From Nematopogon swammerdamellus (Eukaryota; Arthropoda; Insecta; Lepidoptera; Adelidae): 64,000 bases of DNA. A model generated the notes under the pieces. It ran no database searches. It had not been told where the DNA came from and was given only the letters and a program-made list of their open reading frames with translations. Below are positions 9,992 to 20,055 of the stretch, piece after piece. A program made the translations under genes and the position numbers. Where the stretch lies: the NCBI GenBank assembly GCA_946902875.1, contig OX336348.1:17075741-17139740 (forward strand), written 5' to 3'. Numbering within the stretch: position 1 is the first letter of the stretch; each line of letters starts with the position of its first letter.

Positions 9992-10690
9992 GTCTACAAT
10001 AACATAAATTTAACCCGGGAAAATTTTCGTAGTATGATTTTCTACGATTTTAAGTGTAATTTGACAGCTCATCAGAGCCTCGCTCGGCTTCAATCTGCTT
10101 TTGGCGATGAAGCACCATGCAAGACGACTATTTATTGCTGGTTTGCAGAATTCAAGCGCGGTCGTGTCAATCTCAGTGGCGAATCTCGCGATGGTCGCCC
10201 GTTCACCGCTGTGAACAACAAAAACATCGATGCTGTGCGCCGTATGATCGAAACAGACAGGCATGTGACCTACCATGAGATTCGGGCATCCTTAGACATA
10301 TGCATGAGTCAAATACAATCAATCCTACACAAACATTTGGGTGTGAGAAAGCTGTGCTCGCGGTGGATGCCACACAATTTGACCGAGGCTCAAAAAACGC
10401 ACCGCGTCACTTGGTGCAATGCCATGCTTACCAGATTCAACAAAGGCGCTTCAAATTTGGTGTGGGACATAGTAACAGGTGACGGCACCTTGTGACTTTT
10501 TTCTGTTCCCAAAAATTAAGAACCAATTACGCGGTCAACGATTTTCATCACCAGAAGAGGCTGTCGAAGAATATGAAAAACACGTTTCTGAGGTCACCAC
10601 GGAGGAGTGGCACAAAAGTTTTCAAAATTGGTTTAATCGTATGAAAAAGTGCATTTACGCAAAGGGAGAATATTTTGAGAAACAATAAAT
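9992..10690 (+). pseudogene. mariner transposase, internally deleted
   Basis: The amino part (to about 10495) shows the mariner helix-turn-helix region: a KTTIYCWFAEFKRGR stretch, GRPFTAVNNKN and HEIRASLDICMSQIQSILHK, then WMPHNLTEAQKTHRV and LVWDIVTGD. Normally VTGDE leads into the catalytic D,D(34)D core. Here VTGDGTL stops. Sequence resumes in another frame at about 10482 with the carboxy-terminal DFFLFPKIKNQLRGQRFSS ... WFNRMKKCI ... GEYFEKQ. Most of the core (roughly 130 residues in the usual family length) is missing, so no active transposase can be made. Host repair or abortive gap repair could have made the deletion. Confidence 0.92.
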
Positions 10691-10763
10691 TCATTTTTGA
10701 CCTTTAATAGTATTTTATTCTTATTAATTCCGGAAACTTTTAGTGTGCCCCACGTAGTATTGA

Positions 10764-11188
10764 TAATTAATCCATTCAATTGGCTCTGTCGACTGCACCA
10801 TTAGTCTCTTGGCACAGCCACCCATGTTGGTTTACATAAAAAACATTAAATTATTATCTGGAATTAAAATGGCTGTTAAGTAAGAGTCCGTCTACCCACT
10901 TATCTCCTAAATTAGTGATCAATGTAGTTCCAACTTGGTTTATTTCAATAATTATTATATTTTTAATTCACCACTACCATAAGCCCGTATCGGTTCACTG
11001 CTGGGCATAGGCCTTGCCCGCGTGCGCCGCCACACGCTGTCCTCATTCATAATTTTAATAATTGTTTTTAAATATAATTTATTTAACTTTAAATACAGAA
11101 ATGTAAATATTTCATGAAAAATATTGCGTTTTAACAAATGAAAATTAATTATTTATATGTATTGTTTATTGTATAATTTCATCCATAA
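10764..11188. other. Retroelement scraps
   Basis: Bases 10779-10849 (TTGGCTCTGTCGACTGCACC ... CACCCATGTTGGTTTACATA) are the 3' tip of the R1 element seen at 55420-55800. Bases 10970-11045 (CCGTATCGGTTCACTGCTGG, GGCATAGGCC) resemble reverse-oriented retroelement 3' ends. The remainder is AT-rich. Confidence 0.6.
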
Positions 11189-11575
11189 GTGGGTAACCTA
11201 CGCTTGGACATGTCGAAAATTCCGCCAGTTCTAAATTCAATGCGAAGAAGAACTGACAAACTTCGCAAGTCACAATGTTTTGTTACTGTACCTTATATGT
11301 GTTTTATTATAGTAACTTACAAACAATCGACCTACCACGGATGGCGCACCAACCGGTTCTGTAGGTCTTTTATTCACAGAACCGGGAAAATGTGGAACGC
11401 ACTCCCTGCCCATCTATTTCCTCCCAAGTACAGCTTGCGGTTTTTCAAAAGGGGCGTGAGAAGGCTCCTGTCAGGCCGGCATGGCATTCGCAATCCCCGT
11501 GCATCACAGAATGTCAATGGGCATCGTTAGACGCCTACTTGTAGGTGAAACGATGCCACAGGTCGCGCTATCAAA
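11189..11575 (+). pseudogene. Non-LTR retrotransposon ORF2 carboxy-terminus (R2)
   Basis: The translated end contains CRSFIHRTGKMWNALPAHLF, then YSLRFFKRGVRRLLSGRH. This matches the carboxy-terminal motif of jockey/CR1-type reverse transcriptase ORFs (S-R-S-F-x-x-R-T-x-x-x-W-N-x-L-P ... F-K-x-x-x-x-x-x-L). The reverse transcriptase and endonuclease domains are absent, as expected of a 5'-truncated insertion. After the stop a short 3' UTR ends in an A-rich run near 11572. Related pieces are at 22950-23095 and 43845-44045. Confidence 0.8.
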
Positions 11576-11794
11576 AAAAAATTACCAATACTATCGCTCA
11601 TAAGTAGTCATAAGTATATTAATATTTACAGCATAAACACATCGAATAAACATAAACATAAATATTTAACGCGAGCGAAGCCGCCAGCAAAAGCAAATAA
11701 ATAAGTCATTGTGTTAGTATTTCATTAGTATAAACGTGTAATGGATGACTCGTTTACAAAATATTATCGTTGTTTTCGCAGATAAGTATGCTGC
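11576..11794. other. No gene seen; Helitron-like 3' scrap
   Basis: GCGAGCGAAGCCGCCAGCAA at about 11669 resembles a Helitron 3' end without CTAG. The rest is AT-rich. Confidence 0.45.
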
Positions 11795-11958
11795 CGTATA
11801 GATAGATAGATAGATAGAAAATTCTTTACTGCTCCAGTAAACATTTAACAGTAACAAATACATTGGAAAATTTACATAGGGTGCAAAGGCGGACTTATCC
11901 CTTACAGAGATTTCTTACAGTCAACCTTTGGATGTTTGAGATTCGATAATATAGTGGA
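11795..11958 (-). mobile_element. W-type retroelement 3' end
   Basis: (GATA)n, then AAAATTCTTTACTGCTCC, AGTAAACATT, GGTGCAAAGGCGGACTTATC, CCTTACAGAGATTTC and TCAACCTTTGGATGTTTGAG. Read on the minus strand this is a 3' UTR ending in a polyadenylation-like motif and (TATC)n. Ten or more pieces of the family are present in the window. Confidence 0.8.
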
Positions 11959-11959
11959 A

Positions 11960-12185
11960 CAAGCTGTGCCCGCGGCTCCGCCCGCTCTCATATTTCACTT
12001 CACTGCTAACCTCATAAGCCATTTAGCGTGATAGTAAGTAGCCTATAGTTGATGGGAAGAATCAAGCTATCCGTAGATATTCTTTTTATTAAAATCGGTT
12101 CAGTGGTTCTCGAGTTATAAGCGGACAGACAGACACTCAGACACTCAGACAGAAAGCAGACGTTGGATTTTATTATAGGTAAGGA
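11960..12185 (-). mobile_element. Short Helitron-type element, near-identical to 57101-57318
   Basis: On the minus strand it runs from TCCTTACCTATAATAAAATC through ACTCGAGAACCACTGAACCG to GGCGGAGCCGCGGGCACAGC, then TTG. The copy at 57101-57318 differs by a few bases and a CACTCAGA repeat-unit change. The last motif is CTTG instead of the usual CTAG. High identity between the two copies suggests recent movement. Confidence 0.75.
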
Positions 12186-12699
12186 TGTAAGTAGGTAGTA
12201 GCAAAAGGAGTTGCGTGACAATTGAAGATAAAAATAATAATAAGAATACTTATTAATACATACATATAAGTACATGCTAGTAAAATATAAGCCATACATG
12301 TGTTAATACATATAAATAACTAAATATATAGAATATTATATACAAATAAATATACATACATACATACTTGCATATATACATACATACATATTGTAATATA
12401 CATACATACGTATAATAGCTTATAAATAACAATATAGGTGAGGTGACCCATAGTAGAGAGTCCGCTTTTCACACTTGACTTTCCTTCCATGCTAAATATT
12501 ATAGAGACCTATATAATATATTTTGCATGATGCTAATAGCAGGTAACCTTTGGGAACAAGCAAGGTATAAAAGAGCAATACGTGATTGAAAAAGAATCAG
12601 CGGTTTTCGAGTTAAAACGGGCAGTTATGTGGCATAAAGAAAAATAGAATAGTATATAATGTCATTAAACATTAATAAAATAAAATTAACTTTTTTTAA
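12186..12699. other. (TACA)n microsatellites, no gene seen
   Basis: Irregular TACATACA-type runs occupy about 12255-12415. The rest is AT-rich DNA with no coding signal. Confidence 0.6.
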
Positions 12700-12940
12700 A
12701 AACATTGCACCGACTTCAGAAAACAACTAGATCTTAAAATTGTTAAATAATATTTTGATTCATATTCGGACCCTTGAGTTGAAGGCGGTACAAAAGCACA
12801 AAAGGGGTCCATGTATAAATTTTTTCAGGTGTGCTTTTCTTCCGCCTTCAACTCAAGGGTCCGAATAGGAATCAAAATATTATTTAACAATTTTAAGTTC
12901 TAGTTGTTTTTTTGTTTTTTAATTTTTGAAGCAATGTTTT
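12700..12940. mobile_element. Foldback element with ~90-base arms
   Basis: ACAACTAGATCTTAAAATTG, TTGATTCATATTCGGACCC and TTGAGTTGAAGGCGG on the left are inverted on the right as CCGCCTTCAACTCAA, GGGTCCGAATAGGAATC and CAATTTTAAGTTCTAGTTG. The centre is about 50 bases long. No ORF. Confidence 0.8.
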
Positions 12941-13260
12941 TTTAAAAACTTTTTTTATTTTACTCTTTTTAGTTACATCACATAACAAGTTCTGCGTAGA
13001 ATTAGGCGTTAAACCGACGACGTGTTTGGTACACACTTAACAGTTCATATCTTGAAAACTACTGAACCGATTTTGATTAAATTTGCACTGTTCCCTAAGT
13101 TGAAGTAAATGTAAGCCAATAAAACAGAATAGTCAAAGTCCGATTAATAGTTTCGGAGAAATGCGAAACTATTAATCGGACAAACATACATACATACATA
13201 CAAACATACAAACATTCATACATACAAACATACATACATACACTTATAAAATTTGGCACA
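12941..13260. repeat. Degenerate element with (CATA)n microsatellite
   Basis: AACTACTGAACCGATTTTGA near 13057 is the type of block found in Helitrons and RTE-like elements here. A local inverted repeat (CGATTAATAGTTTC / GAAACTATTAATCGG, about 13141-13180) follows, and then (CATA)n at 13184-13247. Confidence 0.6.
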
Positions 13261-14562
13261 CCTGTTTAGAAGCCCACATAGACTAACATATACGAATATT
13301 CTGCAATTCCAACGATATTACATACATACGGGTCGAATTGATAATCTCCTTTTTTTTTTAAGAAGTCGGCCAATACAATTGGCATCTGATTTGTAACACC
13401 AGTGAAAACGACATTTAAATCGGTTAACTCGTTCCTAAAAGTTATAAACAAACTGACATACATACTGCGCCATCGACGTATCACAATTTCATAATAAACA
13501 GGAATTATTAATGTTTGTGTTTGACAATTGAAACAAGCAAGTTTTAACTGCCATCCGAATGATAACAAGATGCAAAGGAGTGCTTTATATGTTTTTGCAG
13601 CGAGTATCGCCCGAATATGTACCACCGCACGGGTCGCACGGAGGTTGCTATGTGCCGGCTCGCGGCCGTAGCGTTGTAAGTCTATTTGTACTCACGCTGT
13701 GCGCTTTGAATAAGTGATAAGCTGTATTATAAGACAGATGGCTAATTATCTCACCGTATATGAGAAATAATTATAGTAGAATAGTGGTTCACGTATGTAA
13801 TGTTTCATGGTCACTAACATTTCGTTTTGTGAAATTTTCATTAGATAAATCGATCAATGTATTTAATTACAAAATTTCGGTAGATATTTTTGAAAAATGT
13901 GTACACAGATAAACCTCATGAAGGTATGCGAGTAACGCATTGTAGCGCAAACCTATCAGAAACCACTTATAATGCAGCCGTAATGCTAATTTAAGTGACT
14001 GGTGAAGGTAGTGTAATAAAAAAATTTTGTACTCAAATAAACATATTTAATTTTTTAATTTAATATCCTTTTTTTTGTTTCAATATGCTTTATTTCAAAT
14101 TAAATACTTAAAAATAATTAAATCTAGACCTAAAAATAACTAAATAACTATAAAAATTAATCTAACTATAAATAATAATAATAATAATATTTTAGATTGA
14201 TTTTATTGTTTTAGATAATTGAATATATTTTATTAAATTTTATGTAGATAGTACTTTATCTCTATTTCTTATCAAAGAGAACATCTCTCTGTATGTATGT
14301 TTGAGGTAAACTCCGGAACCAGTGAACAAATTTTGATATGGTTTGCACCAAAGGAATGGGTAGTTGAGGCTTACTATGTGCTATATACCATCACGCTAAA
14401 TAACCTTAGGACTGAGCAATATTAAAGAAAGTATAGCATGGCCGACGGGAGAGAGGAGAGAGAATATGAGAAGCGATCGTTTATTATCATATTTGCGTTT
14501 AAATCGGATTTGCTCTTAAACCGTGTCCACCCCAAGCGGAGCCGCACATTCGATTATACGGG
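13261..14562. other. AT-rich DNA, no gene seen
   Basis: A 119-codon minus-strand frame at 13266-13625 has no recognisable domain and lies in DNA resembling repeat sequence, so I do not call it. (AAT)n occurs near 14170. The rest is AT-rich and unremarkable. Confidence 0.5.
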
Positions 14563-14727
14563 CCACAGGATAGCCTAAATAAAATTCAGTTCCGGTTACG
14601 CTAAGATGTGGCTCTCATACAAACCGAATTGTTTCGCCCGCCGAAATAAAGGTACGGTAGCGGGCTTGCTTAATTTCTTCTTTTTAAATACGAATTTTAC
14701 GCGAGCGAAGCCGCGGGCAAAAGCTAG
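14563..14727 (+). mobile_element. Helitron 3' half
   Basis: ACAGGATAGCCTAAATAAAA, TTCAGTTCCGGTTACGCTAA, GATGTGGCTCTCATACAAAC, then GCGAGCGAAGCCGCGGGCAA and AAGCTAG at 14721-14727. It is a 5'-truncated copy of the family at 49269-49645. Confidence 0.85.
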
Positions 14728-15040
14728 TAATAAATAAAACGGGAGTTAAAACGGCAATGCAGTTACATCGCTGTCGCACCGAAGCGCTCTCCGTCATTTA
14801 TGTGTTAGTATATTAGTTCACCGTCTGCATTTCATGTGTGTGTGTGTAAATGTTTATACACACGCGGCTCATTGTCTGGGTGTTGGTGTACATAAGTACG
14901 TAGTCTCTGTCTGTGTGTATGTAAACAGGCTTTGACTATCGCGGGTGAAGAAGATACGTAGAATAGCCATCATCGAGGAGGTGTGATAAAGTATAAACTA
15001 AACAAATATCCTGAAAATCCTGATTGTGTGCTCGTTTACA
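14728..15040. other. No gene seen
   Basis: Contains a (TG)n stretch near 14836. No coding signal and no recognised repeat. Confidence 0.45.
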
Positions 15041-16310
15041 ACTCGAAAACTGCTCAATGAATTCGCATGCTACAATAGCGCAGCTTGTAATCCTAACTAA
15101 TTAAATTAAGCTTAAAATCTTAACGATCGATTCTATGTTAATTTATAAGTCGAGAACTACTCAATGAATTCGCATGCTGTTTTAACTGACGTCGTAACTG
15201 GCACATATATGGATGTTTATAGGGCACAGCTAGTAATCGTAACTAATTAATTAAGCTTAAAATCTTAACGATCGATTCTATGTTAATTTATAAGTCGAGA
15301 ACTAATCAATCAATTCGCATACTGTTTTAACTGACGTCGTAACTGAACTGGCACATATATGGATGTTTATAGGGCACAGCTAGTAATCGTAACTAATTAA
15401 GCTTAAAATCCTAACGATCGATTCTATGTTAGTTTATAAGTCGAGAACTACTCAATCAATTCGCATGCTGTTTTAACTGACGTCGTAACTGAACTGGCAC
15501 ATATATGGATGTCTATAGGGCACAGCTAGTAATCGTAACTAATTAAGCTTAAAATCCTAACGATCGATTCTATGTTAATTTATAAGTCGAGAACTAATCA
15601 ATCAATTCGCATACTGTTTTAACTGACGTCGTAACTGAACTGGCACATATATGGATGTCTATAGGGCACAGCTAGTAATCGTAACTAATTAAGCTTAAAA
15701 TCCTAACGATCGATTCTATGTTAGTTTATAAGTCGAGAACTACTCAATCAATTCGCATACTGTTTTAACTGACGTCGTAACTGGCACATATATGGATGTT
15801 TATAGGGCACAGCTAGTAATCGTAACTAATTAATTAAGCTTAAAATCTTAACGATCGATTCTATGTTAATTTATAAGTCGAGAACTACTCAATCAATTCG
15901 CATACTGTTTTAACTGATGTCGTAACTGAACTGGCACATATATGGATGTTTATAGGGCACAGCTAGTAATCGTAACTAATTAAGCTTAAAATCCTAACGA
16001 TCGATTCTATGTTAGTTTATAAGTCGAGAACTACTCCATCAATTCGCATGCTGTTTTAACTGACGTCGTAACTGAACTAGCACATATATGGATGTTTATA
16101 GGGCGAAGCTAGTAATCGTAACTAATTAAGCTTAAAATCCTAACGATCGATTCTATGTTAGTTTATAAGTCGAGAACTACTCAATCAATTCGCATGCTGT
16201 TTTAACTGACGTCGTAACTGAACTAGCACATATATGGATGTTTATAGGGCGAAGCTAGTAATCGTAACTAATTAAGCTTAAAATCTTAACGATTCTATGT
16301 AAAATACTCA
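15041..16310 (+). repeat. 146-bp satellite of Helitron-like units
   Basis: The marker TAACGATCGATTCTATGTTA recurs at 15121, 15266, 15412, 15558, 15704, 15849, 15995 and 16141, with a degenerate last one at 16287. The period is 145-146 bp. Each unit carries TCGAGAACTACTCAATCAAT, TTCGCATGCTGTTTTAACTG and AGGGCACAGCTAGTAATCG. The first two are typical Helitron interior motifs, and GGGCACAGCTAGT looks like a Helitron 3' end. Copies are nearly identical. The period is not a multiple of three and no ORF is kept. Confidence 0.92.
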
Positions 16311-16375
16311 ATATTTTTCTGGTCCATCAAAGGGTGGCTATAGGATAAGTGCCACCGCGGGAACAACAGATCTTA
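16311..16375. other. Spacer between satellite and element
   Basis: Short unique-looking DNA (GGTCCATCAAAGGGTGGCTA) between the satellite and the 292-bp element. Confidence 0.4.
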
Positions 16376-16681
16376 GCTAAAGCAGGCCTCACGCACTCTA
16401 TGTACTTGCGCGCGCTAACTACCTACCGCCCGACGGGCCGCCGCCGGCGGTCTTTTTCAGTAGAGATTCGTCTGCCGCGCGAAGTATACATAGACGCTCA
16501 CCCACGCAAGTGCGCGCAGCTGCAAAGCAATAACCACTTTACACTCGATCGTTAAGGTACATTTTCGCACGCAGCGATTGGCGTTGTGAAAGAGTAGGCT
16601 ATTAAAGCCCGAAGGTAGGAACATTTTCTATGGAGTGATTTATCTGTTACGAAGTAACTATTAAGTAATCTGTGGCTAAAG
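16376..16681 (+). mobile_element. 292-bp element of unknown class, 7-bp target repeats
   Basis: The element at 16383-16674 starts CAGGCCTCACGCACTCTATG and ends ATTAAGTAATCTGTG. It is flanked by GCTAAAG at 16376-16382 and 16675-16681. The copy at 21472-21764 has the same ends and different 7-bp flanks, so the borders are firm. The first half is GC-rich (TTGCGCGCGC, CGCGCAGCTGCAAAGC). There is no polyA tail and no clear terminal inverted repeat. Small frames in it are not credible genes. Confidence 0.8.
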
Positions 16682-17344
16682 TAAAACAATAAATGTATGC
16701 GCACAAAGAAGAAATTACAAGCATAGATAAATAAGTACTTACATACAGAAAACACATAAAAGGGTCTTACAGTAGTCACCAATAATGTGTAACATTTATT
16801 TCTCAATGTGATTATAAAATCACGCTTGAGAGCTTCTGTTGACATGCGCCAACTGTAGGCTGCTCCAAAGAATCATACATACACTTCACTAACAAAATTA
16901 CTTCACTTCCTTAACGCATTTCCGCTTCATTCACACAGATTCTGCCCATACCTAGAGCTAACATGTTAAAAATCTATAATGCACTTAGTATCATGCATTA
17001 GTAACATAGTGAAAAGGCGGGATCGTTGAAGAGATTACTTCCATCCAACGTTTGATACATATATTATTCTCTATTGCAGGGGTTTTCAACCTTTTTTGAA
17101 ATTTAGAGCGCGGGAAATTTTGAGTGGCCACTCGCTAGTCCCGACCTCGATTAACACCCTCCTCTACTGCCGATGGGCCCGGATATGTTCGGTGAAGCCA
17201 TCGCAAGCTTAGTTCCACACCTTCCTTCCTAAGTGGCACGCTTTATCATCTACGAAGATTTCACGGCACACCACACTTATGTTCATACAGAAAGTATATG
17301 AAATATAGAAAACTAAAAACTATTGGCGACTTCGTACGTAATGT
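16682..17344. other. No gene seen
   Basis: A minus-strand frame of 97 codons overlaps the preceding element and is not credible. CAGGGGTTTTCAACC near 17078 and CGGCACACC near 17263 look like degenerate transposon pieces; similar motifs recur near 17990. Confidence 0.45.
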
Positions 17345-17731
17345 TTTTTTTTTTTTATGGAACCTGACACGGTTGGCTACATCACCTACAACATCAGTGA
17401 TGTCAGCCCATAACACAGGGTGAACTAGGTGCCATGTCAGTGCTTCCCTTCATTTCATGTCGTCTACACTAAACTGGACGGAAAACACGAACTATTTACA
17501 TAGCCGTTTCGACCGACGTTTCGTTCAGTGCGGTGGTACCAACCCGGCCGGGATAAACCTTACCACCTAGTAAGGTAAGAAGGGAAGGGACCTACAGTTT
17601 AACGTGGAATCCGAACCACGGTCAGCCTCCAACGGTCGAGCGGTCACCCATCCAATCACTGACCGCGCTCAGCGTTGCTTAATAAATAACAGTTGACTAA
17701 CCAACCGCGGCACTGGGGTACCGAGGCTGAC
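17345..17731 (-). mobile_element. AX SINE, full length
   Basis: On the minus strand: head A (GTCAGCCTCGGTACCCCAGT, then the 5S-like GGTCAGTGATTGGATGGGTG), the central TTACTAGGTGGTAAGG, ACCACCGCACTGAACGAAAC, and tail X ending in GTGTCAGGTTCCATAAAA. The polyA appears as poly-T at 17345. Confidence 0.85.
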
Positions 17732-18126
17732 GAATTTTCTTATCCCTTAATGTACGCTGTATATGTATGTAATGTATCAGTGAAAACTCTCATTTTATCC
17801 GAGGATGTCAAAATGATCTCATTACTTCCCTGTTCTTGAGGTTCAAACAAATTAGTCAGGAAATGTCATTGTGGATAATCTATTTAAATAATTTAAATAA
17901 TCTATTAAAATTATGCTTGCTCTTTTCCTCCGCTGCTGTTTTCATGCAAATTTTGAATGAGTTAAACTTAAAATTCGCGGTCACTCGCGGCACACCGGTT
18001 GACAACCCCTGCTCTTATGTCTATTCTCTATCAAAATTGTTTACTTGCTGCAAATGTAGTGCACGCCGACCAAAATATGTATGTCACAAGCTAAGATATA
18101 ATAGAATATAATAATAGAAATATAAT
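17732..18126. other. No gene seen
   Basis: AT-rich, with TTTAAATAATTTAAATAATC near 17881. Nothing coding is supported. Confidence 0.45.
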
Positions 18127-18427
18127 AAAGAATAGCCCCACCGCATCTCTCCCCGTGTATGTCGTAAAAGGCGACTAAGGGATATGACTCCCTTCTTATA
18201 TTACTAGGTGGTAGGGTATAACCCGCCCGGGTTGGTACCACCGCACTGAATGAAAGGTCGGTCGAAACGGCTATGTAAATAGTTTGTGTTTTCCGTCCAG
18301 TTCAGTGTAGCCGGCACGACCGAAGGGAATCACTGACGTGGCACCAAGCTCATCCGGTGTTATGGGCTGACATCACGGATGTTGTAGGTGATGAAGCCAA
18401 CCGTGTCAGCATCAATAAAAAAAAAAA
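18127..18427 (+). mobile_element. BX SINE
   Basis: AAAGAATAGCCCCACCGCAT, CCCCGTGTATGTCGTAAAAG, TTACTAGGTGGTAGGG, CACCGCACTGAATGAAAGG, GACATCACGGATGTTGTAGG, then a polyA at 18415-18427. The first ~30 bases of head B are missing. Confidence 0.9.
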
Positions 18428-18701
18428 TAATAAGATTTATATGCAATGTTGGACTATGCCTCTTCCCAATACATATTTTCATGTCATTTCGTTTGAACAG
18501 ACAGAACGAACGGAGTTTATGTTTCCGTAATGATTTTTTTGTATTGATCGGTTGGTTGAATCCTTATAATTGATTTTGACGTTGATGATGATTCGCATTG
18601 TTTTGTTTAATTGTTTGTTTGTCATTGTGTCACGACGACAAAGTGGGTTGGCAAAAAAAAACCTTTTGAAAATTGTTGTTGTAAAACATGTGCCCCCACA
18701 C
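18428..18701. other. No gene seen
   Basis: AT-rich spacer between two SINEs. Confidence 0.4.
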
Positions 18702-19034
18702 TGGTACCGTGTGGAGCCGGTACTCTAAAAGAATAGCCACACTGCATCTCTCCCCGTGTATGTCGTAAAAGGCGACTAAGGGATATGACTGGCTTCCTAT
18801 ATTACTAGGTGGTAAGGTTTATCCCGCCCGGGTTGCTTTGCTACCACCGCACCGCATTGAATGAAACGTCGGTCGAAACGGCTATGTAAATAGTTCGTTC
18901 CTCCAGTTCAGTGTAGCCGACATGAAGTGAAGGGAAGCGCTGACACGGCACCTAATTCACCCGGTGTGTGTCACCCGGCTGACATCACGGATGTTGTAGG
19001 TGATGAAGCCGACCGTGTCAGTTTCCCTAAAAAA
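18702..19034 (+). mobile_element. BX SINE, full length
   Basis: It starts GGTACCGTGTGGAGCCGGTA and continues CACTGCATCTCTCCCCGTGT and AAAGGCGACTAAGGGATATG, with tail X ending GTGTCAGTTTCCCTAAAA. This defines the complete head B plus tail X layout. Confidence 0.9.
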
Positions 19035-19116
19035 ATGCATTGACCGATTTTGTTGGCAATCCTTCAAACATGCCTGTAGTGTAGGTATGTTGATGCATTT
19101 GTTTTTTTTTTTCAAA
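19035..19116. other. Spacer
   Basis: Short AT-rich spacer before the large palindrome. Confidence 0.4.
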
Positions 19117-20055
19117 ATAAAAAAAACCCCCGACCCTTAAAAAGTTAAAAATAATTTCCGTTGACTTACTTAAAGGAGTCGGTGGACCGCTAAGTAAATT
19201 CCCGCGCAGCTATGAGTTTTTATATTTTATTTACTTAGCGGTCCCCCGACTCCTTTAAGTAAGTCAACGGAAATTATGTTTTACTTTTTAAGGGTCGGGG
19301 TTTTTATTAAATTTGTAATTAAACTTTTATTTCAAGGTTTTTTTTAAAAAACCGCATGCAAATCGGTCCACTTTTTAAGATAATAAATTATTACTTAATT
19401 ACTTCATTACTTGATTACAAACATAGCTAAGAACCATCCCGATTAAACAAGCTTCCTAATAAAAAAAACCGCATCCAAATCGGTCCATCCGTTTGGGAGC
19501 TACGATGCCACATACAGACACACACACACACACACGTCAAACTTATAACACCCCTCCGTTTTTAACACCCGACGAAAAAACGGAGGGGTGTTATAAGTTT
19601 GACGTGTGTGAGGGTGTGTGTCTGTATGTGGCATCGTAGCTCCCAAACGGATGGACCGATTTGGATGCGGTTTTTTTTTATTAGGCAGCTTGTTTAATCG
19701 GGATGGTTCTTAGCTATGTTTGTAATCAAGTAATCAAGTAATTAAGTAATAAAAAAATAAATTATCTTAAAAAGTGGACCGATTTTCATACGGTTTTTTT
19801 TAAAAGTTTCAAATAAAAGTTTAATTACAAATTTAAAAAACCCCCGACCCTTAAAAAGTCAAAAATAATTTCCATTTACTTACTTAAAGGAGTCGGGGGA
19901 CCGCTAAGTAAATAAAATATAAAAAGTCAGAGCTGCGAGGGAATTTACTTAGCGGTCTCCCGACTCCTTTAAGTAAGTAAATGGAAATTATTTTTGACTT
20001 TTTAAGGGTCGGGGGTTTTTTAAAATTGTAATTTTTTGCGTCGGGGGTTAAAAAG
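19117..20055. mobile_element. Giant palindromic element (~0.94 kb) with nested hairpins
   Basis: The left half (19117 to about 19570) is repeated inverted in the right half, centred near 19573 in ACACCCCTCCG ... CGGAGGGGTGT. Marker pairs are CATCCAAATCGGTCCATCCG / CGGATGGACCGATTTGGATG and ATAGCTAAGAACCATCCCG / CGGGATGGTTCTTAGCTAT. Each half ends in its own hairpin around CTTAAAGGAGTCGG ... CCGACTCCTTTAAG. It looks like two copies of a foldback element joined head to head. There is no ORF. Confidence 0.9.

Larger units (their letters stand above)
7350..10750 (+). mobile_element. mariner element remnant with nested insertion
   Basis: A perfect 25-bp terminal inverted repeat lies at 7350-7374 and 10726-10750 (GGGCACACTAAAAGTTTCCG, then GAATT, at the left end). 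The left end follows TA; a TA lies four bases past the right end. Mariners are usually about 1.3 kb. This one is 3.4 kb because 7515-9991 is foreign DNA. Its transposase is truncated, so it is dead. Confidence 0.88.
6982..10763 (-). mobile_element. Helitron-type element split by a mariner
   Basis: On the minus strand the 5' end TCAATACTA is at 10763-10755 and the 3' end GCGAGCGAAGCCGCGGGCG, then AAAGCTAT, is at about 7010-6982. Between are the family blocks CTCCATAACTCTTAAACCG-like, GATGAAGCTTAGTATAGGC-like and ACAGGATAGGCTAAATAAAA. Bases 7350-10750 are a later mariner insertion near the 5' end. Confidence 0.75.

Noticed and set aside
13266..13625. 119-codon minus-strand frame
   Set aside because: No domain, no neighbours, AT-rich repeat-like DNA; a chance frame.
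15041..16310. CRISPR-like array
   Set aside because: Units are 146 bp with no separate unique spacers, in a eukaryotic genome; it is a satellite.
16349..16555. Arg-rich 68-codon frame in the 292-bp element
   Set aside because: The related frame at 21489 keeps only part of the sequence and the element is too short to code for a mobility protein.
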